A DNA stretch of 64,000 bases from Lepturacanthus savala (taxonomy: Eukaryota; Chordata; Actinopteri; Scombriformes; Trichiuridae), in the NCBI GenBank assembly GCA_030544235.1, contig CM060477.1, positions 10,705,934-10,769,933 on the forward strand. The letters are read 5' to 3'. Made by a program: the position numbers and the translations under genes. Positions within the stretch are counted from its first letter, which is position 1, and the number at the start of each line of letters is the position of its first letter. This document shows, piece after piece, positions 1 to 64,000 of this stretch. The notes below the pieces were generated by a model. That model made no database searches. It saw only the letters and a list, made by a program, of their open reading frames with translations, and was not told where the DNA came from.

Positions 1-321
1 GACTGAAATATATTGCCTTATATTTGTTGCCTGAATTCACCTTTACATAAAGAAAGACCAATATAGCACCATAAATTGTTGAAGAAAGAGCACAGAATTG
101 ATGCAGAAAAAGCACATATTGTTGCAGAAAAGGATACAATTATGCAGAAAAAGTCACCACAAATGTCCACGCTCAAACCCCCAGACCCAGACTCTATCAG
201 AGACAGCAGCTTGTCAGAAACACGCACTGAACAAACAAGTCAACACCTCCCAGGATATAAAAGCTGCTACGTAGTTAAATGTTAGCACGAGCAGCTAGCT
301 AATGCTAACGCTAAGGCTTAC

Positions 322-392
322 CTGATGTGAAGAAAGCGTCTCCGCTTTCTATACGCCAAGCTGACGAGATGAGATGAACTTTTTTTCAACAT
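322..392 (-). other. Candidate divergent first exon, basic peptide
   Basis: A minus-strand ATG in CCGCCATG context opens 23 codons, MLKKSSSHLVSLAYRKRRRF then LHI, and ends at an exact gtaagc donor. It shares the same CATG with the plus-strand candidate. No further exon is visible before the window's left edge. Confidence 0.2.
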
Positions 393-421
393 GGCGGAGA
401 GCAGAGAATGTGTCGTGAATG
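391..421 (+). other. Candidate first exon, MAESRECVVN
   Basis: The ATG sits in AACATGGCGG context, giving MAESRECVVN plus one base, then an exact gtaagc donor. No downstream exon was identified. It may be a chance match or part of a dispersed repeat. See the paired minus-strand exon. Confidence 0.2.
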
Positions 422-3400
422 GTAAGCATAGCATTCCGTTATTCTGCTGCATTTAGTTGGTTAGTGTATAGCCTAAATAATGCCGTGGCATAGACAATTG
501 ATTTTTATCATCGCCATTTTCACTTATTGTCGTTTTTAATGCCGTTATTGTTTGGTTTTACCTCCTAAAAGCAAATATTAGCCTAACGTTAGCGGTCAGT
601 TGAGGTGAATGAGAAAGTCTAAATAAGTTTTACACAAGCAACAGGTCAGGATAAATTATGGGTGCGCCATGTTTCACTACACTACGATAACAAAAGCACT
701 TGAACACAACACACTCATAACGGAGAATATATTTCCCATACCACGTGAAGGCAGCAAATTTTACAATTTATGTGCAACAAAAAAGCGTGAAAAAGTTATT
801 TAATGACAACAATCTGGAGCAGATTCGAGCTTTCATGTGAAGTTCAGGTGCTCCCCTTTATTAAAAGCAGACATTTAACACGTTGAAATGTTTACCATGA
901 AAAAACTCTTCCATTTGCCTGTTAGTAAGCAAGAGCAGCAGGATGGTTAGCAAAAAAAGGACAATAGATTTTGTAAAGAGTGGGGAGTCCTATTTGAATA
1001 GACCACCTTTTTGCACTTGGTTTATATATTGCATCTTGTCTCTAGGGGTTGTTTTCCCAAACCAGATATCCTGTTCTGCATGTATTTTCTATTTGTTTTA
1101 CATGAAAGCAGATGGTTTCTATCAATCAGATTCCAAGTTTCATTTTTTTGCCTACTTGGATGTAAAAATAAGTGGGCGGGTGGAGTTTAAAAAAAAAAAA
1201 AAAAGGATCAGTTCTCCAAACATATTTGATTTACTAAATAAAAGGCAAATCGAAACCAGGACTTTTGCTATTTACATTCAGGCTTAACTCAACATACCAG
1301 CGGGAACAGAGGGGAAAAGAATCCAATGGATATTCAAGCTTGAAATTTAGCTTAGATGCCTTTAAAATGAGAAATCTATCATCTGGAAAATGTACCACCT
1401 CCTTTCATAAAATGACTAGTGTCAAGCTGGACTGGTCTTGGTCTTTTACCCAGGAAAACAATAGCATTTTGGATGGGAAATTCAGCCAATATTAATATAT
1501 TCCAGAACAAAACCTGATATTACTCAGTCTCTGTTTTTTCCTCTAACACGCTAGACAATGAGTCAACGCTCATGTTGTATTTTTGAATGAGGGGATACTT
1601 TCAATCATCCTCCAAACACCCACTGTCGGCTCATTCTCCCGCTCCTCTCAGGTGTCACAGTGATCCCCCGCTGTGCAGACACGACTCGGGTCATTCGCGT
1701 TTCCAGTCGCCACGGCAACAGCCACACGGATGTGTTGCTGAGCAGAGTGTGTGTGTGCGCGCGCGCGCTCTGCTTTGTGTGGCCTAACCCTACATCTTGC
1801 ATGTTTGTGCGTGCGCTAACAAGGTCGGCGGTTCAAACGGTGCATCGGCAAACATTTCTCCCCGGTGACCTTCTCTTCATGGCTTCAGTCAAATTGAGCA
1901 AATCAACATGAGGTTTGTTTTTTCCCCCCCTTCCTTCATACTGACCTCCTACCTGCATCTCTCTCTGTTTCTATCTCAACTTACCCTTCAACCTCTCACT
2001 GCTGCAGCAGCTCATCTTGGATGAAAGACACATGCATCCCTTCTAACAATATTAGGACCCCACTTTGTCTGATAGTTTTACATAGTTTTCTGTGTGTTTC
2101 ATTAATATAGATCAATCTTTTTTTTTTTATTGAATTGTGATATAGATTTATAAATAAATGAGCGCGGCTCTGTGTAGTCGAGCTTTGCTGGTTGTTGTTG
2201 TAGTTTATCTGTTTTTGTTTTGCTTTTTTTCTCCAGTGTTGTCCATAAATCAGATGAGCAGACAAGGAAACGATTTTACAGACTTGGTCAGAAAACCTTA
2301 CAGGACCTATCAATGTTTGGTGCATCTGCTTTTAGTAAAATTGATCGTAACATTGCTACAATGAAGGGGAAAAAAAAATCTTTTATGGTCCGCTTTATCA
2401 CTCCAGCCAGCAATCAATAGTTTTATTTGCAAAAGCGGTATTGTGTTGGTTTATAGAAAGCCAAAGGGTTCCTGTTTAAGGTCAACTAAATATTCTATTA
2501 CACTGGAAATATATTACTCTCTGCCCATACGTCTTCTCTAATTAATTCACATTGAATTTCAGCTGCGAGTCACCAGGTGTGAGTCACCCGAGTTCAGGAA
2601 GCATTAGGCGATAATGTATAGTCTGTAAATCTTTTCCTCTACAGGAAATTGTCAGTCAGGCTGGTTTCCGTGGTAATTGATCCATACCATAAGTCACTGC
2701 AAATACAGTAAAGAGTGAACCCACTGACCTCGAGAGCAATGTACACAGCCGCCACGGGCAGCTTGGCTGAGATAAATAGTATAGTGGACAATGGTATGTC
2801 CGATTTAAAGAGATCTCTTCCAAATAGTAGTGGTCTACGGTATTGTAATGCAGTCAAGTGGAAAAATACTAGAGAAAGCCTCCCACTGCAAGATAATGAC
2901 TATGTGTCTACTTGTAGACACAGGAACATGTACCAAAAATCACAATCGGGAACACTAAAAGGTACTCATGCTATGTAATTTAAGGATGACAACATTCATA
3001 AAATCAGTCGAAAAGAGGAAAAAACCTATAATTTCCCCAAAAAAGGTGACCTTCAAGAGCTCCAATGACATTTCATCGCCCGTGTCGTGGCTCCAGAGAA
3101 ACCGCAGGGCATTTGGAAGTCACTAAGTCGTGATCAATGCAGGATTGAGTTGCGCAAAGATCGTGTAGAAGCGAATATAAGGCCATAAGCGGAAAGGAAG
3201 CCGGAGATTGAACAGATTTGCGTCTCAGACCGATTTCTGCTTCATCAATAAATGAATTACTTGATTAACATGATAGCAAACATGTTCTCATTAGATAAGG
3301 TAATAATTATAATATTAATGATAATAATATAAATTAGGTCTTGTAGCCCAGTGGGATTTCTTTGTTTTTTGTTGACAACTTTTATCTTATTGAGTTCTGT

Positions 3401-6166
3401 CTTTTTGCATTTGAAGGCAACCATGTGTGTTTGCTGCCATCTAGTGTTCAAATACAAACATGGCAGTTGTTAGAACCATTTTCACCCACATACCTACCTA
3501 TATTTCTTAGTATGGTACCTAACTATGTACACTATTATTCCTGTCAGCACTCTCTATCCTGCATTTGACCCCAAATATTACAAGACATACTGTATATATG
3601 CATTTCATCCCGTGAACATAATCTTAACCCCAGTATAAGATGTATTTTAAAGATGACAAAAATACATTTTCCACTTTTATTTTCCATTGCACAGTAATCT
3701 CTATCTACAGAATTTCTAAATTTTTGTGGCAGCAGATAAAGTCATAAACATCCATGTGAAAGTTGCATAAAACTGTACAAGAAAATTGGCTACAATGAGA
3801 AAAATACTGCAACCCACTGATAACTGTTGAATCCAGGACAGAAAATGGCATATGGCAGATAGAAAGGACTCCCTCTTTGTCGTTTGAATGTGCGGATCTG
3901 TGTCGGGTTAGAATACTGCATATTGTAGAGAATGGATGAGAAACAAATCCCTCGAAGGTGAACAAAGAAACCGAGTGTGACACTGGAAGAGGAAAAAATA
4001 AAGAAAAGGAAAAAAAGAAGAAAACAAAACAGAAACACACAGCAATACAGTTAGGTCAGAGGGGAAGCCATTGAACAGGATTTCAGGGATGACCTCGAGC
4101 TAAAACTAGTTTTCCAGAGCTGCCCCCACCCCCCGCTCCACGACCCTGCTTCTTCACCTTGAGGGAGGAAAAGACAGCTAACTACCAACATCCATCCTAT
4201 GATGCTTAGTAAACACAGAGAAGGCCAGATTGTGAAACCAAGAGAGTCACTGAAGGACTCACTGGAAGAAGAAGAGAAGACAAAGGCTGAAAGAGTGAAA
4301 GAAAGAGTTGAAGCATGTGTGCAAAAACAGAACATGCGCTGGGTTTAAATTGAACCACAATTCAGAGGTCATCCTTTTAATGCGCTTTGTCCTATAGTTT
4401 TCTTTTAGTCGTCATTGGTGGCTTTAGTTAGTGTAACAGACACTCAACTGGACACAGACTGCTGACTGGTCAAACTAGGACATCAACATCAATTATTAAA
4501 CAACGAAAACATAATAGAATAAATTATATCACTTAAATTTACATGAACACACCCTAACACACTGACAGGGACATTCACACATACACACACACATACACGC
4601 AGAGATGAATACCTTAAATATCGGTGTGTCTGAGCTGTGGTGAAATTGTTTTTTGTTTCCTTATCAACCAACATTTAGGCCACTTTAAACACTAAACATT
4701 AGTCCAGATGTAACATTTTTTTGACATATTGTGATACAGTAGTAATACAAATGGCTGAGTTCTGTTCCGCTCTATCCCTTGTACCCTGATAGGTGATGGC
4801 GATGCTAATATTCCTAAACGGAGCGGCGGTAGGTCCGCGGCACTCCACGGGTGCCGCGCCTCGTGACACGCGTCATACTGTCTGGTACCGAGACTCACGG
4901 AGGGACGAGCCGGGCGTTGATGCAATGGAAAAAGCTAAAGCAACTCTTTGGCGTCAGAAAAAATATGGCCTCTCTCCTCTTAATGTTTTCTTGAGCAACC
5001 TCAATGTTTTACTTTCCAGTTGGTCTTAAGATTGTCAAACTATTTACTTATATACAAATAAAGGTTAAAAGCCTGGTAGACAGAGAGATAACACCACATC
5101 TGAGCTTTTACTGCAAACATGGGAGATAGAAACAAGATCGCAATGATGGAGTTTCTGACACCAAACACAACCTCGATAAATAAACGTTAACGAAGGAATC
5201 ACACGAAGAACTTTCTCATACAGACAACTGTCAGCAAAAACAACTGAGATCTTTTCGAGCGTACGCTTTTAAAGGACTGCACATTCATGTTTAGATTTTC
5301 CTGCATATATGAATAGATGTAAATAGGGGTTTCTACTCCTGTGGACGTGATCTCCATAATCCTGTGCAGAATTAATTTCGAAGCTCCTGAAAGCACCAAC
5401 ACATCTGGCTTGACTATTAGTGTATTTAACACTGACCTCATCTGCATTCATCCAGTCACGCACAGGCCGAGCCCAAGTGCGGAAGCTTCTGACAGGAGGG
5501 TGCGGGAGACAGTTAGCGTCAATAATATGTGAGGTTCATATGCGCTCGCAATTTCAAAATCAAGAAGCCCAATGTCGCAGTTGTCAGTGAGTACTAAATG
5601 ATATATGCCTTTTATATCCTTGCCCTCCTTTTAGATTCCAGCCCTTTTCATAAGGAGAAATTAATTTGAGTTGTAAGACAAAAGCCACAAAACATATTCT
5701 TTTTTTTGTGTGTGTGTTTTTTCAACAAACCCAATATAATCTCCACTTTCACAACAATAGAAAAATAAGAGATTTCCCGATAATACAGACGGAGCAAATA
5801 ACCAAACAGTCAACGAATAAGAGGAATGGCAAGAAAATAGAAATTAACGCACGCACGCACACACACTGTCGGTAACGATATGAAAGTCTGTAAGATACAG
5901 AGGAGAGTCTAGAGGTTGAGTGAGATGACCAGTACATCAGAATATCCAGTGTACATCAGAATAAGTTGCTTTTCTCCCCCTCCCCCCCTCCCTTCCCCTC
6001 CCCCCCCGTGACTCTCTGCATAGAGGAGGCATCACTGTCGCAGCGCTTCCTGTGACTCTCCCGATGCTGCCCTTCTTTCAGCCTTTCCGACCTCGCTTTC
6101 CGTCTCCTTGTCGAGTTCTTCCGTCCTTATTTTGTACTTGTCACTCAGCGGATACAGCGTTGCACA

Positions 6167-6172
6167 TTTATT
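6167..6172 (-). promoter_or_regulatory. Candidate distal polyadenylation signal AATAAA
   Basis: On the minus strand AATAAA, in context CTAATAAATGTGCAACG, lies about 565 nt after the stop. No strong GT-rich element was judged. Confidence 0.35.
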
Positions 6173-6356
6173 AGATTTATGTATATATAATGATGTATTT
6201 AGATTCTTTTTCCTTCTTTTTACATGTCAAGATTTTTTTTTTTGTAGTCTTTTGTTTCTTCTGTAGATATGTCTTTTTTCATCTGTGTGTTCGTCGGTTT
6301 GACCATTGGCCCTTCCCCCCCAAAAGGGCTCGGAGCGAAAGACGACAGTCAAGGAT

Positions 6357-6357
<1 letters not shown>

Positions 6358-6387
<30 letters not shown>
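6358..6387. repeat. T30 homopolymer (A30 in stxbp5 sense)
   Basis: An unbroken run of 30 T on the plus strand, about 350 nt beyond the stxbp5 stop. Confidence 0.98.
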
Positions 6388-6388
<1 letters not shown>

Positions 6389-6520
6389 GCAAATGAGAAT
6401 GAAGAAACTCCAGGTGCGTGGGGCCAATCGGCTACCTTCGGAGAGAGAGGCTGAACAGAGATAAACGAAGAGACGAGAACATACATAAAAAAAGAAGAGA
6501 AAGAAAAAGAAGACACCATT

Positions 6521-6526
6521 TATTTG
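6521..6526 (-). promoter_or_regulatory. Candidate proximal polyadenylation signal AATAAA
   Basis: On the minus strand AATAAA lies about 210 nt after the stop and is followed by TGGTGTCTTCTTTTTC, a GT/T-rich downstream element. Confidence 0.4.
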
Positions 6527-6735
6527 CTCCCTCTGAGGTTGTCCTTCTCCCCTGTCTACCCCTCAGTTCCACCCTAAGACTGAGGTAAGAACAGTATTCA
6601 ACATTGTGCTAGGGAAGAAAATCCCAAGTGTCTCAGCGAAGAAGGCTTGGAGGGACAGATGAATGGATGGGTCCGAATGAGCTAATGGAAGGTGACACTC
6701 GTGTCCATGGAGCTCCACTCCTGCCCCATCACTGA

Positions 6736-60546
<53,811 letters not shown>

Positions 60547-61821
60547 CTGTCATAAGAGAAAGGAGAATTCTTCAGTTATAGTCGAAGATTAACATCCAGG
60601 AAAAAAAAGTCTCCTCACAACACACATTCATCTATATGCACATAGCTACAGAAATGTCAAAAAACACATATCCACAGACATTTTCTCTATGAGCATGACA
60701 CGTATGAGTCAGACTGATTCATAAGATGTATATGAGTGTGTGTGTGGGTGTGTAGAAGGCACTAAAAAATTGTCTCCATCTCCCTGAGGGTTTGTTTGAG
60801 CTGCTGAGTCACAGTCACACAGACATTAATGTACAGACACATACACACACACACAACCGAAATACTGCATGAAGTAAATATACATATATGACGTAAATCA
60901 AACTCCTGCTTTTTTCCCCCCATACGGAATCAGAGCTTGCTGTAGGCATTCAATACCATGTTTCAAGCTAGTCAATCGACGCTTGACAAAATGCTTTATC
61001 ATTTTCGCTGTGGCCTGTAGGTTTCAGTAGCTTAACATGACATATAGACAGAACTGCCTATTTTGGCAGAGCGATTGCTTAATAAGGGTTTGGGCGAGTT
61101 GAGACTTTGATGCACGCCTGCAATTTGCAATATATTATATTTCCAGGGCAACTGGCACTTTCGATATTGCTGCCGACAGGTAGGAAACACAATGGATTTG
61201 GAGTCATTCCACACCGGACAGTGTTCATGTCAGGTGAGCTCGCACAAAAACTGCCGCCGGACAAACAAACCCCATCAGGTAAATTTTAACTGACTTGATC
61301 AAAATGTAAAAAAAAAAAAAAAAAGTACGTACAAGTGTTTGTGCAGTTTTTTCCATTTATTTTGTTTCATTTAATACCACTCTATGCATCATTATTGAAT
61401 TGTGTTGGGTTTTGTATTTTTATGTCCATCAATAACCCTGTTGGTGACTTTATGAATTATCCTTTTTTGCTTCTTCCTGGTGTATAATATTAGCTGTGGA
61501 TGTTTTTATAGTGTTTAAATTTGCCAACTACATCTCTAACTGATCACACAGTACCGGCCTCCGTGTTTTTTTGGGGGGGTTTTGTATCCGCTTCTATGTT
61601 GGAGTTCAGCTAATTAAAACAGGATAAAGGTTTGTTCTCCTTTCACTTAGTATAACCCCCAGCAATGGGTTTCTTCCAATCCACAGAAAGTCCCTAAGAA
61701 ATTGATTAAAATGTTGTAGGATCCCAGAGGGAATGCTGAGTGGCACCACCACTGAGATATAATTAAACTGAGGTGCAACTACCATTTTTTATTCAGCTTA
61801 TCTTTCCCCATGAACTCAGAT
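60547..61821. other. stxbp5 intron 5' of window exon 1
   Basis: Contains short CA/GT runs (60737-60753, 60843-60856), an A-run at 61308-61324 and no recognisable exon. The intron continues past 64000. Confidence 0.65.
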
Positions 61822-62675
61822 TCATTCAGTTCTCGATGCCGGCGTCAGACTCGCACTAATTAATTTGTGTAGCCGGATATCTTCAAATACGTTCCAAATA
61901 AACCTAACAGGGTCCGTGGCTGGCCGCGAAATGTCATCTGCATAGAGAAACAGCTTGTGCTCTCTTCCTCCAGCTCTAACCCCAGAGTCTGCGCTGAGAA
62001 ATACCGTGATCAATAATGTAGAGAGCAGGTCTATCTGCTTTGTGCCACATGGCAGGTTAAAGGAGAGGGGGATCAACTCATTTGTGAGGACTGATGCCAG
62101 TGGGTCTGCATATATCACTTCGACTTCAAACTCCCCCAAAAAAACCTAACAAAAAAATGGGGATAAAATGTCTACCTCATCCAGTTGAGAGCTTTCAGAG
62201 TATCTAGGGAGAAGTCCGCAACGGGGCTGCTGTCCACATACTTAGCGGCACCGAGTGACTCAGTCTTCTGAGGTTATTGGAGGAGGATGACCTTCCACTT
62301 ATAAATCCAATATGGATGTATAATGTCCGACAGGATATTCGTTCTCTAGGCGCATAGCCAATACCAGAGTTAGCATCTTGTAATCAACACCTGCTAAAAT
62401 GATAGGCCTGTAGCTGGTTGGGTCAAGCGGGTCCTTTCCAATTTTTTTTTTTTTTTTTTTGAAGATCGCTGAAATTACTGCCTGCCTCACCTGTTAATTA
62501 TGGCCGCCACAGAATTTAGCTCCGGCGAGATAATGTAGGTGTCAGAATATTGATGTAGTTCATCATGTTCTCCTTCAATGTATTCACTGCGTTGGTTAAT
62601 GGATTCCCCAACTTCATCCTCTGTAATTGGAGCATCCAAAGTTTCTACTTGATTTGGTTCATAGATCATCATCAC
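61822..62675 (-). pseudogene. L1-like LINE ORF2 remnant (reverse transcriptase part)
   Basis: On the minus strand, in order: DAPITEDEVGESIN (region before the RT), KDPLDPTSYRPIILAGVDYK (start of the RT domain), GRSSSNNLRRL- and VDSSPVADFSLD-like pieces in shifted frames, then YADPLASVLTNELIPLSFNL and HKLFLYADDI with the catalytic YADD box. Stops and frameshifts separate the pieces. This is the order and wording of fish L1/Tx1-type elements as I remember them. The endonuclease domain is not seen. Confidence 0.8.
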
Positions 62676-63272
62676 GCTGCACTCAGACTATTTGATCCTT
62701 GCTCAAATATGTTGATGTTTTTTGGCCTATTTGCTGTATAACCTGTTGATGAATATTATACGGTTCAGCGTCTTTGTAAAAGAGAGATGGCTCTCATTGG
62801 CCCTCCCTGTTTTAATAAAGGTTATTATAAGATTAATAATTAGACGACAGTCTAGGAACATCAATCGTTGCAAACCATGCATGTATTTCTATTAATAGTA
62901 AAAGTGTCTGGAGTACAGATGAAAGTAGAATGTTTTAGATCCTTAGATTCAACCTTCATGATATAACCTGATATAAAACCTACCTGATAGAACACGACTA
63001 TTATGCTTTAACTCTCTTTATATTTCTTTCTGGAGAAAGCTGGAGTCTTCCAGTTTCACATTAAAATAAGTGATACATGATGTTGTTGGGCAGACACAGG
63101 ATAATACTGATTATGATTATGGATTTATAAAAATTCATAAAAGAGAAGTTAAATATTGTGTCTTAAATTTCCTCCCAGACAGTACATGTCTTTTCCGTAC
63201 ACCCAACATTTAATAAGTCCTTCAGATAATAACTGTTGGATCAGGTGATAGCCGCTGGATCTTAAATTAAAG

Positions 63273-63672
63273 AAGTGGTAAGTCTCCACCTGTTCTTGTA
63301 TTCCTCTCTCTTTGCAACCATCACTCGTTCATGTTCCACAAACATTAGCAATCTCATAGGTCTTGGAGGAAGATCCTCATCTGGTATCGGCGCCAGTGAC
63401 AGGTGCAGCCGCCGAAGTTCATTCTCAGCGCTTAATCAATCATTCTCACTCTCCAGCTCCGTTATCCGACTGTCTGCCTTCTCCAGTCTCTCGACAACGA
63501 CAGCAATATCCATGATAACTTTAGCCTGTGAGGTTTTCACTAAGGAAACATCGTTCCTGCAGTTCTTTGAGTTTGGTGCTTTTAGTTTCATCCCGTTTGC
63601 CGTGTTAAAGTAGTCGATCCCCTGTTTTGCTGTTCCAAGACTTCGAACTTCTAATAGCATCGAGATAAACAA
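63273..63672 (-). pseudogene. L1-like LINE ORF1 remnant
   Basis: Opens MFISMLLEVRSLGTAKQG and contains a coiled-coil segment DIAVVVERLEKADSRITELE then SEND and a stop. Shifted-frame sequence continues left. It lies upstream, in element orientation, of the reverse-transcriptase piece, with about 600 bp between them, too little for a full endonuclease domain. Confidence 0.55.
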
Positions 63673-64000
63673 CTTTTTTATATATGAAAATGGACTTCAC
63701 CCATATAAAAAGGCCCTTGAAACATCTCACAGTCAAAAAACTGACATTTTATTTAGATTTCGATATGTTACTTGATTTTATTTCTCTGTTTCTACAAATG
63801 TTTAAGGTTGTTATGCTTGTTTGTAAAAAAAAAAGTGTTGACCATTAAAAAAAAAGATAGAAAAAAGAGGTATTTACTGATCAAAGGGGACCATATGATT
63901 CAACTAACACAAGCAGTTCTAGACGATAAAAAACATCCAGAATTAGCAAAGATTCCTGGTTTTCTGATTAGAGGTGGAGATATACAGGCAAAAAGTAAAC

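Larger units (their letters stand above)
1..6149. other. Non-coding sequence downstream of stxbp5
   Basis: No gene is recognised. The visible ORFs are short and unlike any family I know. Contents: a possible pair of divergent first exons at 322-421, short GT/CG runs near 1750, an AT-rich stretch near 3300, a CpG-rich patch at about 4815-4925, and a polyC/T-rich tract at about 5971-6008. Part of it could be distal 3' UTR. Confidence 0.5.
6150..6735 (-). other. stxbp5: Probable proximal 3' UTR of stxbp5
   Basis: The sequence after the TGA stays non-coding. It carries an A30 run in gene sense (6358-6387 on the plus strand as T30), a purine/pyrimidine-rich segment and two AATAAA signals. The true 3' end cannot be fixed by eye. 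Mammalian STXBP5 has a multi-kb 3' UTR, so the transcript could continue left of 6150. Confidence 0.55.

Overview
The window is vertebrate nuclear DNA, most likely from a teleost fish. It has widely spaced GT-AG exons, long AT-rich introns, many CA/GT microsatellites, and repeats of kinds common in fish genomes: an L2-tailed SINE end, a hAT-like element with GGGCCC-type ends, Tc1/mariner-type MITEs and a degenerate L1-like LINE. I see no bacterial gene, operon, CRISPR array or phage feature.

One gene dominates. On the minus strand, 23 coding exons between 60546 (5') and 6736 (stop codon) encode the tomosyn syntaxin-binding protein, of STXBP5 (tomosyn-1) rather than STXBP5L type. Every exon junction was read by eye. 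All have AG acceptors and GT donors, the phases match across every junction, and the joined exons give 3015 nt (1004 codons plus TGA). About 110 N-terminal residues are missing, because the first exons lie beyond position 64000. In order, the exons encode the rest of the WD40/Lgl-type double propeller, a Gly/Pro/Ser-rich linker, the splice-variable linker, the second propeller's C-terminal blades and the C-terminal R-SNARE (VAMP-like) motif ending in KKWYQF. The protein is expected to bind syntaxin-1/SNAP-25 and restrain SNARE-driven exocytosis.

Layout, left to right: 1-6150 is non-coding sequence downstream of the gene, with one odd pair of candidate divergent first exons near 390. 6150-6735 is the probable 3' UTR. 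6736-19509 holds the C-terminal exons and the variable linker. 19842-27895 is a cluster of propeller exons. 30661-60546 holds five well-spaced exons in repeat-rich introns. 60547-64000 is intron with a broken L1-like element at about 61822-63672.

The most interesting structure is in the introns. A roughly 0.65-kb direct duplication (29517-30205 and 32360-33000) brackets the 124-nt exon at 30661-30784. Two copies of one MITE family lie in opposite orientation on either side of the 84-nt exon at 41616-41699. A minisatellite at 53.5 kb has a 130-bp higher-order period containing a perfect 67-bp repeat. I found no previously undescribed enzymatic or defence system, and I do not claim one.
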